From Blastomussa wellsi (Eukaryota; Cnidaria; Anthozoa; Scleractinia; Plerogyridae), in contig OX393568.1 in NCBI GenBank assembly GCA_947652115.1, positions 21,421,831 through 21,485,830 on the forward strand: a stretch of DNA of 64,000 nt. Direction: 5' to 3'. The first letter of the stretch is position 1. Every line of letters starts with the position of its first letter. Positions 1-13,002 of the stretch are shown here, one piece after another. The translations under genes and the position numbers were made by a program. The notes beneath the pieces are model-generated. The model was not told the DNA's origin, did no database searches, and was given only the letters and a program-made list of their open reading frames with translations.

Positions 1-1691
1 CCGAGCAAACGTGATTAATAACACATTTATTAGATGACTTTGTAACTGAAAAAGAGCTATAGAAACATCACCCGGTCCAATAATTGGAAAATACTGGACC
101 GGGAATAAGGCAATCTAAAATTACTGTCAGCTGCCTCAGTCGTGTAATAAATTTACATAACATCATGTCAGTATAATCCAAACCGTTTAAAGTTTCGAAA
201 ATATTTCAGGAAGAAAAAAATTGACAACATCCTGTTTTTTGAGCTGATGTAGTGGCAGCTTTTATTGTGTTAAAAATAACTCAGCTTAAAACGGTTTTTG
301 AGTGGCTGTGTTTATGTGTGGCTTATTTATAACACATCTAAGAATTCAACCGTCTTGGATCTCCGTTACACTGCAAACGATACAAGCAAGCGACACACGA
401 CCAATAAGATCTTTGACTAAGCCACTGCTTAACAGTTGAAGTAGAGGCGATCTCTTTAAAGAGTGTACGGTAAGTGAACTTTTAGCTTAATTAAAACTCG
501 TATATAATTTTTTTTGTATATTTCCCGTTTAACACATAGAAGCCGGGCGTAGTCATGTGAAATTTGCCAATATGTATTGTATTTTCTTGGTCTTCTTGTA
601 AATTTATGTCTCGCTGTTCAGATCAGTGGTTCGAGTGCGCGACGAGCGTATTTTTGTTGAACTAATCTTTAACTGAACCAATTATTTACATTCTTATTCA
701 GTTCGTGATCAGTTATACTATTTGTGAATTAAGATATTTATTGTTGCTCCCTCGTTTTTTTTTCCGGCTGATCAATTAAGATTTGACACATTAATATCAA
801 TAGTACCTTTGAACAAACGATCTTGCTACTGAATAGTTTATGACAGAATTGTACCTGTTCACATTTTATCTCACCCATTTACAGTTGGCGCGGAATACTT
901 TAGTGAGAGCTTTCTGAAAATAAAACTCGCGCACTGCAGACACTGAAATTTGTACATGATGTAAAATTGACATTACGCAGAGTCTACGTAGACGTTCTAA
1001 CAGATTGTGGCTAAGTTGAGGGCAATGACAATACTTAATTTGTAAAAAAGTGAACATTTTATTGTGTGGTATCGGTTTGAATTTTCTCTCATCATTTTGT
1101 ATTTTGATTTTCCTCAGACAAGCTCGCCAAATACCACGATACTGCACATCTTGTCTAAGAATGTACTTACGTTTTAAATAAAATTTGTTGGAAAGGGGGA
1201 CTAACAATCCCGGAAAAAGCGAACTGTGATTCTCCTCCTATCAGAGATACTCAACAAAACGTTTGCCAGACACTTAATTGATTTTGGAGTTGTCGGGTTT
1301 GAGCTAGCCACTGCAGTCAACCTGATAACTAACAGGTATTTTTCAACCTCCTACGGTTGACTTGATACACCCTGTTTTATTGATCTTGTCCCAAATGGAG
1401 GTTGTGGATTCCCCAGGAAACTGTAAAATTCTAATATAAAATACAGTTATCCTTGTTGTAAAAAACAATGTCCCATTGATGTCTCATTGTTGATTGTTTT
1501 AAATTAAGAATACAAACTTTTCTTTTCAAAAGAGCGTTCTTGGGTTAGGTTAGGCTTAGGTTAAGAGTTTTTTTTTAATTCGGGTCGTTTTAAAGCAGAC
1601 TATTGTAAAAAGGATTGAGACTTCCCTCGGTTGTATAAAGCGTTTTTACGAAACTACTTATTAACATTATAATTATTAATATTTTATTTTT

Positions 1692-1751
1692 ACCAACCTT
1701 AATCAGGGGCATAAAATCACTAAGTATTTCATGCCCCTGGTGAAGGTTGGT
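1692..1751. repeat. imperfect hairpin, 21-bp arms
   Basis: The left arm at 1692-1712 and right arm at 1731-1751 are reverse complements at 19 of 21 positions, around an 18-base loop. It could be the relic of a small foldback element. No target duplication is evident. Confidence 0.5.
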
Positions 1752-3397
1752 TTTGTCCATCCGAAATATTGGACCGAATTAAAAATGTCACCAGTTTCCA
1801 GCTGTTTAATCAGTTTGTTTTTTAAGTTTAAGATCCAAGCTACACGAAAGAGCTACAATCTGCTCCTGTTTTTTAAATTGCCCTTGCTTGGGTTACAGAA
1901 GTAAAAACAATAGGCCATTTTACAGCTCTGTGCTTAGTGACCAAGCCTTTGAGTGGAAGTGACGCTGAAGGTGACCTTGTTTTGATACAAATCCTCTTTC
2001 TTTTGATATGTAAATCCTTATGTTCTTATGCTAACTAGTTTCTGTTCTTTATCATGACAAGGTCAGACCAAATCTCGCTTTCATGCAGAGGCCTGGTTAC
2101 ATTTCACAGACCTGTAAAAGGGTCTATTGTCCATCTCTCAGACTCAAAATATCTTTGTTTATCAGTTCACCCTCCCTTCCCTAAAGCAACCGATGAAAGC
2201 TTAAATTTAGCTCTTATGGTTGAAAGAATTTCCTCCATTTTTCAAGACTGCTAGCTACGGTCCCTTGAGTATGCAGTGTTCAGAAACCTACTAGCGGCGT
2301 CCTTCAGTTCTAATCATGTTCCACAAAGACTACGTTTACTTTTCCCGGATTCAGAACTGTTTCTGGATTCATCGTATTTGGGATATTCGGATTCACAGGC
2401 GTTTGCACTAAATAGGCGTTCGGATTTCCAGCCGTTGGCACACCTCAATAATTCGGGAACAGGCGATTCTTGTGAGCGAACGTGTTTCGATTTCGTGACG
2501 TGTAGAGAGTTTTGTCAAGCAGTACTGTATTGTTCGCTAGTGATGCTAAATTTTTTCATTCGCAAAATCTTTCCAAAGATATGCTCAACCCTTTTTGGCG
2601 CGCAAAAATTCTTCCAATACTGAATTAACCCGTGGAGGATTGGGACAAGCCCTCCACTACCCTGAATGAGACAAACAAAACAAACCCCTTTTGAGAAAAA
2701 ATAAGAGTAGTGTTTGTAAATTTCGGTCTACTCTATGGACACCTCAAAGTAAGACGGGCATCTCTGTAAGATGGAGAACTGGGGTTAGTCTCTGTGTACC
2801 GTTGTACAGTCGTTTTACGGCATCTAAACTCTATAAGCCTACTGGTACCTCACTCAAGACGGACAGTTGGTACTGGTCCCGATCGAAGATATCGGCCTTG
2901 AAAAATCAAGTTGACTGTAGTGTCTATAGGTTGATAAAAATAAATTAAAAACCATAGCGAATGTTTATATAGGCGTAAAGGTCCTTCCAAAAGTCCAAAA
3001 GTCCAACCGTTTTTAAAATCGTATCAAGAAAAGTGGCTCAACTTTGATAACAATAGGCTTTGTTATACAGTCCAAAAATGACCGCAAAAGGCCATTTTTA
3101 AACACAATTTCCTCCACTAAGTGCAATCTTTGCCTTGACACGTGGTGCGTGTATACCTTGTAACAAACCATGTCTCCTCAAAGGGGCACCTCTTCCAATC
3201 CAAAGGTGAAGTTTTGTATTCGGGACTTGATTTCTGTCTTATTTTCATTGCACTACCATGTTAGACCTGTTAAGATAACATAAAAAGTTCGCTGCATGTT
3301 CCAACACATGCGTGGAGTCTCTCTGCACAGCAACCCAACCGAAAAAGGATTAAACTAATAAAAGTTATTTTTCGTGAATAAGACCGAAGAACAATAA

Positions 3398-3576
3398 GCC
3401 ATTTCCGAGTTCCCTTTTGTCTCAGCTTCAAAACGAGTCTAAGTGCGAAACCATTCAGACGAAAATCTGTTTAACCTGCATGTTCATTTTGATGTAAAGC
3501 AAATTCATTTTCATATGAATGGTTTTGCACTTAGATTCGTTTTGAAACAGAGGTCAAAGGGAACTCGGAGATGGCC
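3398..3576. mobile_element. miniature inverted-repeat element, Harbinger-like
   Basis: This 179-bp element has long imperfect terminal inverted repeats: the first 60 bases (beginning GCCATTTCCGAGTTCCC) match the reverse complement of the last 60 with few differences. It is flanked by the 3-bp duplication TAA at 3395-3397 and 3577-3579. A TWA duplication is the hallmark of PIF/Harbinger insertion, so that superfamily is inferred. There is no coding capacity. Confidence 0.6.
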
Positions 3577-4823
3577 TAATTTCGTCGCTAAATTGAAAAG
3601 CTAAACTAGCTCATTTCACCAAAGTAAATGATCGGCTTGTTCTAGGTCTCAATTTGTCTTTGATAAGCCAATTCGTTTCAATTACTGTTGGTCTAGAAAC
3701 CGGGCGATCAGAGATTAGTTAACAGCCTATATATTAAATAGAAAGTCCTACAGGAAGGGCAGAAACATTTCCAGCCGGTCACTCCACACAACAAAAACCA
3801 GTTTATGTGCACCGCTTGAATTCAGTCTGGGCACATGTCTAGAGAGCAAGGCTTTTTACCAGAGAAAACGTGAGCCAAAAGATAAATGTTAAGGAATGCT
3901 CTTCGAAACATTGTTATTGTTATCGACCGGCGAATGTTCTTCGAGCTTATCTGTGCAGAGTCATGGCACCTTGAATAGATTAGAGAAGCGCGCGATACTT
4001 GTTTATTGTTCTACGGTCGGCGTGTCAAAAGAAGATCTCGGTATGATAGACGAGATTTGCTTGCGAGACTTCAGCGAGACATAACCGGGAAAACCTTCAC
4101 GTAGAAATTACGCTTTCAAGAATGCACATTCACGCAAAACAGCCAAAGAATTTCAAATCAGCGTGTAAGTAAACTTGAATAGGAAGTAGTTGAACTAGTT
4201 GTTTTTGTTTTAATTCTCCTCTTAGCATTTCCTGTTTTCCTTTTCTTTGAGGTATTACAGTTTTACTGAGATGTAAACTATTTTTTTGGGCGCAGCAACG
4301 AACAATGACAAAATAATTTCTTTGTGAGCACGTACAATTTAACCTTTAACTCCAAAAGTGATCCACTTTTCAACTCTCTTTACATTACGAATACTTTTTC
4401 AGAGCAAACGAGTTAGGGAACAAGTGAAAATCAGTTAAGCTTGGACGTATTGTCTTAGCGCTGTATTTAACAGAAATTTATAATAACATAAGTGCAATTG
4501 AGGGTTAATATTTCGAGCTCGGAGCTAAAAGACAATTTTTGAAAAGCCCTTCAGTTGAAAAAGAAAAGTTTCGAAGTAAAAGGAAGTGGATGAAAATTGG
4601 GTTAGGAAATCAACAACTACGCCCATTTCCCTCTTCTCGATTTCTGTATGCACCTTTTACCATCTGTTTTCATGCCCGCTTATATTCACTCGTGAAATCA
4701 ATATTTCCCTGTAGCAGGTTTATCAAATCATATAAGAAGACTTTTTCTTCACTTCCGTATCTGCACTGGGAACCGTTATACCCCATAGAGTCATTTTAAC
4801 GGTTTATTCACAACACACCGCAA

Positions 4824-4842
4824 CCCCCCCCCCCCCCCCCCC
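4824..4842. repeat. poly-C tract
   Basis: A run of 19 C lies in otherwise AT-rich DNA. Its length may be unreliable because of sequencing slippage. Confidence 0.9.
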
Positions 4843-5589
4843 TCAGATCTCACTACTTTTCATTCATTCCATTTTGCATTGCTCTACTTTGCTGACTTTT
4901 CATTTTGTTGTTTTAATTAATGGAATCTTTCCACAAAAACGCCCGGCATGCAGTAACATAATTTCCCTGCCAAGTGTAAAAGGTTTGGCCTGTTGGCGTG
5001 GGTTTGCGTTTTGTCTATCGGGAGCACGTTGTCATCTTGTCTTTTCAAAGAACTTTGTATGTCTTGGATATCGGACCAAACACAAGGAATTTTTGTATCA
5101 GGTTCCTCTAATTCTGGAAAATTTACCGATTCCGTAGGAAAATGATCAGGAATATTTTTTAGGAAAACGAAATTCTGGCTGCGTGCGAATTGGAGAACCC
5201 ATTAAAATTTCCAAGCTGTTTGTGGGGTTTCTCGCCTAAACATTTTTGTTTTGATTTTTTACAGATATCGGTTCTTATAAAAAACCTGGACCTTTTATCT
5301 ACAAGGGTAACCGACGAAACCGCAGTTTTCAGTGGCTTCGTCTAGGAAATATTTCATTGTGTTTTTAAAACAAGGGCAGATTTTTAAATCTATCTTGGTA
5401 TGAAGTGTTCCATCTTAGCTTACTGTGGACTGGCAGTTCTGTATTCTGTTCAACAGAAAATTTTGATATGGTAAAGATTTGTACTTTTATGCGTAAAAAG
5501 CTTGAGGTCTCTACGTAATACATCATATTTTAGTCCATCACTGAAAACTATTATTATTCTATGAAATATATATTTGTAAAAAAATATTC

Positions 5590-5734
5590 CCCGATTCCCT
5601 CTATGATTTGCGCGCAGGGAATCATGGTAGTTATATTCATCACGAGCACGACATTCTCGAGACTTCCTCGAGAGTTTGCGCGCGAAGATGAATACCATGA
5701 TTCTCTGCGCGCAAGTCTCATAGAGGAAATCGGG
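5590..5734. repeat. foldback element with 40-bp arms
   Basis: Bases from 5590 (CCCGATTCCCTCTATGA) match the reverse complement of the segment ending at 5734, with GCGCGCA motifs in both arms and a smaller inverted repeat inside (TCTCGAG...CTCGAGA). It is non-coding; two overlapping open frames here only reflect its symmetry. No clear target duplication was found, so a transposon family cannot be named. Confidence 0.6.
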
Positions 5735-8700
5735 CATTACGCACATTCCTTTTAATGTCAGTTCAGAGAATTTGGTAGTATATCGAGACTATCACTTACA
5801 TGATAGATGCCTTTATTCTCCTTAATTACCGTTTGAAAATGAGCTAGTGGCTGCCGAGGTTGCAAGGCAACTCTTCCATAATCGTGTCCATTGAGCTATC
5901 GAGCTACACGGATTTCTGGACATTTCGCCCGCACTATAGGAGAAAACTGTTCCTGATCGCCTTTAGAAAGGTGGTCACCTGAGTACATTGACTGCCATTG
6001 GCTTTTCCAATATTTGTCGTCTAAGCATTTGAGCAAAACAGAAAAAAATATTTTTTCAGGTCGAAAACCAGCGCTTTGTTTTCCTGTCAGGCGAAATATT
6101 GTTGGAACTACTAGCATGACAAGTAAACGTACTTAGTTATTTTCGGGTTGGTTTGGGAAAAAAATAATTAATAATAAATTGACACAGCAAAGCCTAAAAG
6201 TAATATTAATAGTTAATTCTAATCTATTTTGGGTGGATAAAAATATTTTAGTTTATAAGCGCCACAAGATCCTTCGTTATTCCAAGGAAAAACTCTAAAA
6301 CTCTCATTAAAATGAAATAAAAAAATAGAGATTAGAAATTGAGGTTGAAAGGGGATTTGCCAAACCGCACGCGTATGACCAAACTAAGCGCGAAACTGAG
6401 AGGTAAAGATTATATCGTGCCGTGAAATTGTTATTAAGGAGATGCGGGGACTCAGCACGTTTTGTTAAGTTTGCGTTTGTGCAGATTATTTACACACTAA
6501 ATAAAACCAGCAGCAGAATTTGACTCAAATTGAGCGATAAGCCGGGAAATGAGAGAACGTGTGGACTGGCGTGTCGCGTGCGTGATGTTACGGTTTCACG
6601 CGGCTTGCCGCCTTATAAGAGTGACGCAATTTGCAAAGGAGCGAGGAAAATATTACAAAAATACTCACGCAAAGGTCAAGTTTTTACCCGGAATTGTCGC
6701 CTTCTCGTTGTAAGAAACTGTTTTACAGAGAGCCGGCTTCACAATACTGCGTACGGTGTGAGAGATTGCGTCAAAAGAGGCACTTAAAGTGAGATGATAC
6801 GTAATGCTGATCAAGCTAAACTAAGATATAAACACTGTATAAATAACGACAAACTAATACTGTATATGTGAAAACTATAATGTAACTGAAAAATAAGAAT
6901 CTCCGCGTTTTTATTCAGTATAAGATTTAATTGCGAAGAAAAGTCCAACCTCAGAGTTAAATTGTAGCGAAAGAAAACATATGGATGAACCACTAGCGGT
7001 CCTCCAGTTTGCTTTCAATATTTTTAATGCCGAATGTTAGGTTAACTCTGATAAGATTTCTGTCGCTGACAAGGGAAGGAATTTTTATTCTTAAAAAGGG
7101 TTTTAAAAAGGGTTTAAGGAAGTTATTAATCTTCTTATTAATACGTCGTTTTTCGTCGGTAATGCTTTCATCGTATTTGCTGGCTGCACTGAAAGGGCTT
7201 CTAGGAAAATAAAATATATTACTCATATTCTTAAATTTTAGACATAAACTTAAAATGAAAAGTTGAAAATAAAACAGGAAACAAACGCGATATTGGATTT
7301 CTGAGTCATCATCTCCTCTCGAGATGAAAACTTTAAAGAAAACAGATAACAGATCCAGCGATAGCAAAGCACTTCCAAGAGCCAGACCGATTTGAGATCA
7401 TCCGGAAGACGGAATTCGCTGGTCGAATTGTTTATGCAAAGTGAACCTAACAAGCCAAAACAGAACGTATCAGATTGAGAAATCTAAGGCTTGGCAGGGT
7501 TTGTGAAATGTGTTTCCTTTATGAAATATGCATGCTATGATCTTTATCAAGGAACAATGAGATTGCCCCTGTGTTGACAGGGAGAAGCGTTTCGCGTTGA
7601 TTAATATTGAAAATGAAAATCGCATTCAACTCAAATCACCGCACTTTGTCTAGCTATTCTTTACACTAATGTTTATGTATTCAACTGATTTCTTTCCTAT
7701 TAAAAACTAATGCAGCGAGCCAAGTTAAAAAATCGAATAGTTTGTCTTACTCCAAATACCCACCGCGCCCCGGCCTTTGAAATAAACAAATTAAAGATCA
7801 TCCGAAAAGTGCTGATACGGTCTGATTATTAAAATAGGCGAAGAGTGGTCGCGGATTAAAAAAACCTTCCTAAATAGAGTTTTCAAAAGCTTTGTCGGTC
7901 CACGACAGACGAACTTCAGCGGAGCAAAGACTGTTACTCTAGAAAACAAATTTAAAAAGCAGAAATTGATTCTACGCGGACGACATATTGCAAAAGGTGG
8001 GAGTTATGAAAACGTTTTTCTTTCCTTCTTTTCCTCGTTCAGTGTTTCCCCATGAAATAAATGCTGGGCAGTCCATACTAACAGCTGTCCCCTTTTACGA
8101 TTGTCTTCGGACAATATTGAATGATCGCTGGCTGTCTCCGTTGGAACACTTCGAAAAGTGAACGTATTTTCAATCTCCGCAAAGTTTGAGCTTTACATTA
8201 GTAATTCGCACGTATCTTATCGATAAAGAAAGAATGAATTTAGAGTAAAAAATTGACGCGTTTAATATAGGACTTTAAAATTGAAATATCTACAAGTCTG
8301 ATTAACTATTTCACTGAGACATGTTTTGCGATAGTTCTGTGCCAAGATAGGTTTTCCAAAGAGCGATCATGATAAATTATTGACAAATACATCAGTGGAC
8401 CGTTGGCACCTCTGATGTTGTTTAATTTAAATCTCCATCGCCGGCGTAAGTCTTACTAACATGCCACAAAAGTTTAGAGCCATCGTTTAGAGTTTTATCT
8501 GGTCTATGATATTCATGCAAAGAGTTTGAACTCTAATCGTGATTTTCTTGGTAGGCCCTTGACAAAACTGCATGTAAAAAAGGAGTTTTATCTTGCAATT
8601 AAGCCTCCCTTGTTAACTTTATTCATGTTTTATATACATTGATCAGATTGAGAAGGCCAGGGGATTGTGTTTCGGGTTTTAGGTATCATAGATGATGATC

Positions 8701-11700
8701 CTCTTAACGGAGTAAGCTAAAGATCTCGCTTCGCTCAGTTTCCTGAACTAGATGTTTCGTCAACACAAAGCACATTTTTCAAAACCTACTTGTCGAAGGT
8801 CTTCTATCTTCATAACATTCAGATCTTTCTTAAAGCAAAGACCAGCTAGTTAAGTTGCTGTGTGACCGTGGAAGTGTGTGGCACTTCACAGATCGGTTTT
8901 TTATACTTCAAGAAACATTCCTGCCCCGTTTTATCGGAATCTACTTTGCACTTCGAAATTGCGAGAACGAGACACCTTGTCGATCTTAAAGTACTCAAGC
9001 AGGATATTACAAAGAGCTTAATCCACTTTTTTGAAATTGCAAATGTTATTTTCAAACTTCGAATAATTTGTCACGTACCACTATCAAATTCTCTTAGTTG
9101 AGTTGGATGAAACTCTTGACTGAACTTTGATGTTAAGCACGAACAGTCTTCAGTATGACTTTCAATGTTTGAGATACGTATTTTTTTCTTAAGAGCATTT
9201 ATTTACGGGGTTTACGCAGAAAGGGTGTCAAAATACGGCACAAACAAGCGGATATTGTCAGCGGAACAACTACAAAGCAGATTTGGACTTTTGAGAGGAA
9301 TAATTCTCGATTTAAAGCCATTACAACGCCTTTGAATGATTATACAAAACAAGACAAGACCGAAATGCGATTCACAATCCATTCGATAACTTAATGGGAA
9401 TATCTTTATATCTCCATTTTAAAATAACACTATTTTGAAACGGTAAACTATCGAACAACGCCTTCGATAGAGAGTCAGATTGCTATTCCAAGAAAAAGTA
9501 CTGGTTAGGCGAGTTAGTTGTGTGGATTCACATGAGAATTTTTGGCTTCTAAATTCACTTCTAGAACTATTCACATCATAAGGGCGTGAATTTATTCTCC
9601 ATCAAAGGTCGTGCACATGTTGGATTTTAAAGCTTAATCCCATGAAATCTGACACTAAATGCAGTTAAGTAAGACCTGCAGAAACCACTGCTGTTTCAAG
9701 CACGCAATTTTCTTTTGACACGCAAACGACCAGCCGCTGTGTTCGAACCCATGTCGAGTGGAAATCCTTTTATATAATTTAATACGAAAACCATTTACGC
9801 CTTATTGTTTAAGCCGTGTTCCTATAAAATGCTTTAAAAGATCCTTTAATTTGCTATTACTTTAGAGCAATACCTCCATTTTATTTCTTTCATAAAAAAT
9901 TAAATGACTTTGATCTTTTCATACTCGAGTGACCGGTGCAGCACATCTGCCTCCTCGAAACTGGTCACGTGGGTGGGGTACTCGCGCCACTGAACGCGCG
10001 CGCGAGATTGGTCGAGCGGCCATGCATGTAAAACAGTCCATTTATATATTATGTGGTTAATATGTTTTATAAATATTCACAGAATGTTTCAATTTTACTC
10101 AGTTAATCGAATCTCCGCTGATTTAAAACTGAATCACTGTGAACGAAATATCATAATAGAAAAACGCAAAATTTCGTCTTGAATCTCTAGCGATATAGAT
10201 TTGGTGCAAACTTAAAACAGGTAAGTGATTTTGATATATTCTTTCTTTATTTCGCTATTGTAATTTCAAAGCGTTTTCTCTGCCACAGCAAGTTGTGCAA
10301 GAAGTCGTTGTTTGTGGGATCAGTTTTACGTTAAAGTGACCTTTCGGGTCTTTTTCCGCAAATCAAACTTTATTTTGACACCTCTCACCTTATTAAACTT
10401 GTAAACGCAAACACTTGAATTTTGTGAAGCCAGGAGTCAGCGTCTTCACATCAAAGATAAACCAAATCATTCACGAAAGCTTCTAATCTTTCCTGAGGTG
10501 AGATTCTAGATTTCTGTTTTGAAACTTAAGCTTAAATATCTACGTTGAAAATCTAAGATAAACGTAAAGGCACTCTTTAAGATCTAGCATGTTATTTTAG
10601 TGTAATGACACCAGATTGTGAACTTTTCACTGCTCGCACGATCAACTAAAACAGTTTCCTCTGACGCTAAGAATATGGGGCCTTGAGGAAACGAATGCTG
10701 TTTATGGTTTTAAGAAGGCGTAGAGCAAAAGAAGGAAGTGCGTATTCAATAGGTCCCTTACGTTAAATTTATCGGCGACTTTGGTTAAATTGTTGCGAAG
10801 TTCGAAACATTTTTAACAGCCTTGAGGTGAGGTAGTTTCGCAACGTTTAACTGCAGGAAACGCTAAACTTGTAGGCAAAACATTCAGCGAGAAATAGCCT
10901 TGACATCTTTCTCAATAATTTATGAAACCTAAGAGTTATCGCTCTGTGGATTATTGTACACAATCATGATCATTTGAAATGCATTTCGTCGAACGATCGC
11001 TTGCGTGTATTTCAGAGAATGCCTAAGTGAGATATTGCAATGGAGCTTCAGTGCTCTTTAAAGCAAAATGTGGGAGAAGATGAGCGCGGACAAAATGTAC
11101 GGAATAAGATTTTAGAAGCATGCGGCTTCCCACTGATGATTTGCAAAGATCAATGTAATCAGTTACAAAAGATGAAATCATTGTCTTTAATAGAATTAAA
11201 GAAAGTTTGGCTTGAAAGATTCGTAAATGAACGCGCGCACGTAACATAAAAGGGCTTTTTAGCGCGCCAAAAACACCAATTTCCCTCCGCTTTTCAAAAA
11301 AGCCTGAATAGAAACGATTAAAACATACCCTGCGAATGGCCTTCAGAAGTTTCTAGTTTACAATAAAACCCCGCCTTCGAGGATATTTGAAGCACAGAGC
11401 ACAACGAAACAAATTCACCAAATAACCTATTGGCGTCACAAGTCTTGGTGATCGAAGCAGAAATTCAAACAATTTCTAATATACAGCATATCAATGTCAA
11501 AATCGAGGGATCTTGTTACAAGGGCAGCTTTTGTTGAAAACGAAGAAAGCCGGCAGAGAAACTGAAGAACAAATGCAAAGATTTAGTTCGGTAGTGTGGC
11601 TATGCAGATGTTCCGGGCATGGCCGCGTTGGTTTTTTGTACAAAAATACGGTGTTTACAAACTCCCCAAAGACTCATTAATTTGTTATTATCCAGCCTTT

Positions 11701-12862
11701 TATTAAAGGATTTTTTTGTTTAGCTCCCATAGGTGGGCAAATTTGTATACGGAAACAAGATTTGCGGCTCCGAAGTAGCCAGATGGGTTAAAGAATTTGC
11801 TCAAAAAGTGACAATGTATTTATAATTAGTCATACCATCAGTTCTCTTCTCGCCAGAACGTCACTCGGGCCGACATAAAAAGTTAGTTTTTTTTGTTTTT
11901 GAGTTCTTACAGAAAGTCTCAGGAAATAAATCACAGTCTATCTCGAGGAATTATCGAATTGACAAAAATTTTCTTGTCTTTTTATCCATCTTCGACTCTT
12001 CGTGTTAAAAATGTCTTGTTTGTGGCTTTGTATCTCGATTATTACAGAAAACAGCGTTCTTGTGTTTCGTAATTAAATTTCAACAGCGCTTTTCAATCAA
12101 AATTTCCACCGCATTGAGGATGTCTCAGCAAAAAGATGATTCCCTGATGACCTTCTTTTCATTCCTCGAGTATCTCGCGAGATCATCTCGAGAATGCCCA
12201 AGTGAATAAGGAAAGATCGATTTAAAAAGAAATGTATATCTGTATAACGCTTGACTTCTACCGGATCAATATCCTGCAAAACTGAAGTCTGTCAACTCCC
12301 CCAAAACCAAAAATTAATAGGTCTTCGTTTTTTGTTATTTGACGCTAAATTTTTGGTTTCCTTCTTGCGTGCATCACTTACCCACCCTCGAGAAATGTCA
12401 GCATGAACAATTTTGATTTCCGTACATAATCGGGTCATATTCCAGGGCAAGTAACGCTTTAGTAAAATTACAAGTGTGAAATTTATCGCTTCTTTCGCTG
12501 CGGTTCTTGCCCCCTCCCTGCCGCGAGAGGCGAGCTGGATATGGGTGAAATGCGTTCGCAAATGCTTGCCTTGCTTAACGAATGGATTCAATCAAACCGC
12601 GTATCCAGCGCAATACGCGATTTCGGCGCCAACGCTTCGCGCGGATATGACTCCCAAAATCCGTTACACTTGGGTGATCATCAGTAGGCCTTCTTGTGAG
12701 GTATTTGCTTTAATTTGTCCAGTTTGCACGGTCGATCTGGAGGCACTGGAGGAAATAAATTGGTGGAAAAGAAGAAAATCTCAGCTACATCTTGCGTGCT
12801 TAGAAGTCGGCACAGCAAAGCATGTGTACCATAGACAAAGCAGTGAATTAGACCGGTTCGCT

Positions 12863-13002
12863 AGGCGCCGAATTGGCGCCTCAATGCTGCAGTCGTATAA
12901 ATAGAATGTAACACTAGATCAAGCTTTCAAACAGTACTTTCTGCAGCAGAAAAAAAAGTCGGCGATCGCTGGAGCTGCTTGAACAAATAAATCGCCAACT
13001 AG
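12863..13002 (+). promoter_or_regulatory. candidate promoter and short non-coding first exon
   Basis: A strong TATA-type sequence TATAAATAG lies at 12,896-12,904, just after a palindrome of the form AGGCGCC...GGCGCCT (12,863-12,881). About 100 bases downstream is a good splice donor, ACTAG|GTGAGTAG, at 13,003. TATA box, 70-80 base leader and donor together would fit a 5' non-coding exon splicing to an acceptor further on, for example the one at 21,708-21,709 before the GATA start codon. There is no transcript evidence, and such combinations arise by chance over many kilobases. Confidence 0.25.

Larger units (their letters stand above)
1..12862. other. intergenic, no gene recognised
   Basis: I see no exon with a recognisable domain here. 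The open frames are short (at most 124 codons), lie on both strands and have no visible family signature. The stretch is AT-rich and holds a short hairpin at 1692-1751, foldback elements at 3398-3576 and 5590-5734 and a C-tract at 4824-4842, listed separately. A good donor-like site (AACAG|GTAAGT) occurs at 10,221 but nothing ties it to a gene. The stretch could contain distal regulatory DNA for the GATA gene downstream; that is inference only. Confidence 0.6.

Noticed and set aside
2276..2623. 115-codon open frame on the + strand
   Set aside because: No family signature, no splice support and no neighbouring exon in frame; treated as a chance frame.
12476..12904. 142-codon open frame on the + strand
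   Set aside because: It has no recognisable domain, no coding-like context, and its end overlaps the TATA-like site. Frames of this length occur by chance in the desert.
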